Program-made: the position numbers and the translations under genes
The notes under the pieces: generated by a model
Told to the model about the DNA's origin: nothing
The model's database searches: none
The model's input: the letters and a program-made list of their open reading frames with translations, nothing else
Source: Dyadobacter psychrophilus
GTDB taxonomy: Bacteria > Bacteroidota > Bacteroidia > Cytophagales > Spirosomataceae
DNA: 32,249 nt
Reading direction: 5' to 3'
Assembly (NCBI RefSeq): GCF_900167945.1
Contig: NZ_FUZA01000017.1
Span: 1 to 32,249 of the forward strand
Shown here: piece after piece, positions 31,169-32,249 of the stretch
Position numbering within the stretch: the stretch's first letter is position 1
Layout of the letters: the number at the start of each line of letters is the position of its first letter

Positions 31169-31660
31169 ATGCAGCGATCAAAAGGACTGGACCGTTTGCT
31201 GTTAGCATTCCTGCTGACGCTGACCCACATCTTTGTAAGCGCCCAGGTAAAAGATGCCGGGTCGCCAAGCAGGTCGATTTTTCCAAAAGGACAGCTGGCC
31301 CCAGCTAGCAATTTCACTGGAAAAGCATGGGTTCACCCGTTGATCCAAGCTGATAGTGCTTTCAATATTCCAGTGTCTTCTGTGACCTTTGAGCCAGGTG
31401 CCAGGACATACTGGCATTCACATGGAGGCGGCCAGGGCATTATTGCCATCGACGGTGTAGGTTATTACCAGGAAAAGGGCAAACCCATTCAAGTCCTCCG
31501 AAAAGGCGATACCGTCAAATGTCCGCCCAACACGCCGCATTGGCACGGCGCTTCTCCCGAAACCGGCTTTGTTCAAATGGCAGTGACGCCTAACCATGCC
31601 AACGGAAGGGTCAAGTGGCTCCAACCGGTAACCGCTGCTGAATATACCAATACAAAGTGA
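31169..31660 (+). CDS. Exported cupin-domain protein
   Basis: The 163-residue protein has a signal peptide (about 8-25, LLLAFLLTLTHIFVSAQ). A single small-barrel cupin follows: WHSHGGGQGIIAIDGVGYYQ gives motif 1 with two His, and GDTVKCPPNTPHWHGA gives motif 2 with His, so a metal site is likely. Cupins of this pattern often occur with carboxymuconolactone-decarboxylase proteins; such a protein is in the divergent operon (23911-24675). It follows araC by 16 bp and is probably co-transcribed. Activity is unknown, possibly a dioxygenase- or isomerase-like role on an envelope substrate. Confidence 0.88.
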   Translation: MQRSKGLDRLLLAFLLTLTHIFVSAQVKDAGSPSRSIFPKGQLAPASNFTGKAWVHPLIQADSAFNIPVSSVTFEPGARTYWHSHGGGQGIIAIDGVGYYQEKGKPIQVLRKGDTVKCPPNTPHWHGASPETGFVQMAVTPNHANGRVKWLQPVTAAEYTNTK

Positions 31661-31990
31661 TTTTAATTTGACCTTAGTATACAGGCAAATCCGCAATCAG
31701 ACGAAAACAATGCCTACCAACAAAGCCTAGTCAATATTTGGCCAGGCTTTGTTGGTACACCCATTTAAATCAGCCTTCAAGAACGACGGCTATGCTGTGC
31801 TTTGAAGTTGAATTACGTATTAAGGTGCACCCTAGATGTTTAGTGAACTGAAATACATAGTCTATTCACTTAGAAGGCAGGATTCAGTTGATCATTCAAA
31901 TTACGCTTTAACCACCGTGGCCGTTGCAGAACTCAATGAAAAACAGCCTAAATCCTTTCCATAACTGCCTGGAATTTTGTAACTTCAGGA
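31661..31990. other. Region between the cupin gene and the IS1182-type element
   Basis: Apart from the hairpin at 31715-31757 no feature is supported. The left end of the transposable element must lie somewhere in 31758-31990. Without its other end the terminal repeat cannot be identified. Confidence 0.4.
31715..31757 (+). terminator. 14-bp perfect hairpin after the cupin gene
   Basis: TACCAACAAAGCCT (31715-31728) pairs perfectly with AGGCTTTGTTGGTA (31744-31757) around a 15-base loop. It lies 55 bases past the cupin stop. There is no T-run on the plus side, so it may be a weak or Rho-aided terminator, or it may protect the mRNA end. Confidence 0.55.
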
Positions 31991-32249
31991 ATGCAAGGAA
32001 GAAAAAACTACTCCGAAAAGCTGTTCATGAACTTCCAGTTATCCGAGCGGATTCCAAAGGATAATTTTTATCGGAAGTTGAGAGAATCTCTGGATTTGAA
32101 CTCCATTTACAAAGAAACCAGAGATCTGTATGGAAGCACCGGGAACCCGTCCATTGACCCGGTTGTATTCTTCAAGCTTATGCTTACGGGTTACCTGGAA
32201 AACATAACCTCTGATCGTAAACTGGTCGATCACTGCTCGATGCGCATGG
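31991..32249 (+). CDS. IS1182-type transposase, N-terminal part (cut by window end)
   Basis: ATG 31991 opens a frame that runs off the window after 86 codons. The N-terminal pattern, LRESLDLNSIYKETRDLYGS then NPSIDPVVFFKLMLTGYLEN and SDRKLVDHCSMRM, is that of the DUF772/InsH-type transposase N-terminus of IS1182/IS5-like elements. The DDE catalytic part lies beyond the window. TCAGG precedes the start. The first residues MQGRKNYSEKLFMNFQLSER are family-typical. Confidence 0.8.
   Translation, partial: MQGRKNYSEKLFMNFQLSERIPKDNFYRKLRESLDLNSIYKETRDLYGSTGNPSIDPVVFFKLMLTGYLENITSDRKLVDHCSMRM

Overview
The window looks like a chromosomal segment of a Bacteroidota member, probably in the Cytophagales (a Dyadobacter/Spirosoma-like lineage). 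That family guess is an impression from protein style, not a search result. The supporting signs are weak Shine-Dalgarno sequences, promoter -7 boxes of the TAnnTTTG type, exported proteins with short signal peptides ending in Q-rich mature starts, and a Thermus/Rickettsia-like long isocitrate dehydrogenase. There are no rRNA or tRNA genes and no CRISPR array.

Layout. (1) 1-1304: a complete IS3-family insertion sequence with an A6G frameshift site. It has landed in an older, already frameshifted gene relic (1302-1546). (2) 1854-5692: an AT-rich accessory block. It holds an AbiEi-like/Fic fusion protein, then a two-gene operon (an unrecognised 209-aa protein and an XRE-HTH/ImmA-IrrE metalloprotease) preceded by four direct repeats at exact 23-bp steps, and a convergent orphan gene. 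(3) 5921-11179: a TetR regulator divergent from an ABC exporter - HlyD adaptor - TolC channel operon. The exporter's nucleotide-binding domain has lost nearly all catalytic motifs except Walker A. (4) 11491-13137: a universal stress protein and a TerC-family membrane protein. (5) 13269-13487: a fossil of a LysR gene that matches the intact LysR gene at 19185-20108. (6) 13544-15992: a Fic protein whose stop overlaps the start of a secreted leucine-rich-repeat protein (TAATG), followed by an outer-membrane-like protein; AT-rich and probably acquired. (7) 16415-17604: three small proteins. (8) 17658-20108: isocitrate dehydrogenase divergent from the LysR regulator. (9) 20313-22760: an isoquinoline-oxidoreductase-type [2Fe-2S] subunit and a c-type cytochrome without their molybdenum subunit, plus an aldo/keto reductase and a small lipoprotein. 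(10) 22854-31660: a regulon that appears to be driven by the AraC protein at 30247. It comprises a type-B carboxylesterase and a seven-gene operon (aldo/keto reductase, two DUF4440 proteins, lipoprotein flavodoxin, two alpha/beta hydrolases, carboxymuconolactone-decarboxylase-like protein). Each of these two units is preceded by the same 38-bp box in the same orientation. A cupin follows araC. (11) 31991-32249: the start of an IS1182-type transposase, cut by the window end.

How the genes may work together. The AraC regulon is mostly exported hydrolases and redox proteins, so an envelope-side response to an ester-type or electrophilic compound is a reasonable inference. The TetR/ABC/HlyD/TolC cluster is a tripartite export path across both membranes, and a 7-bp-arm palindrome just upstream of its promoter is the likely TetR operator. 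The two strongest candidates for something little described are the coupled Fic-LRR pair and the 209-aa/XRE-ImmA pair with its phased repeats.
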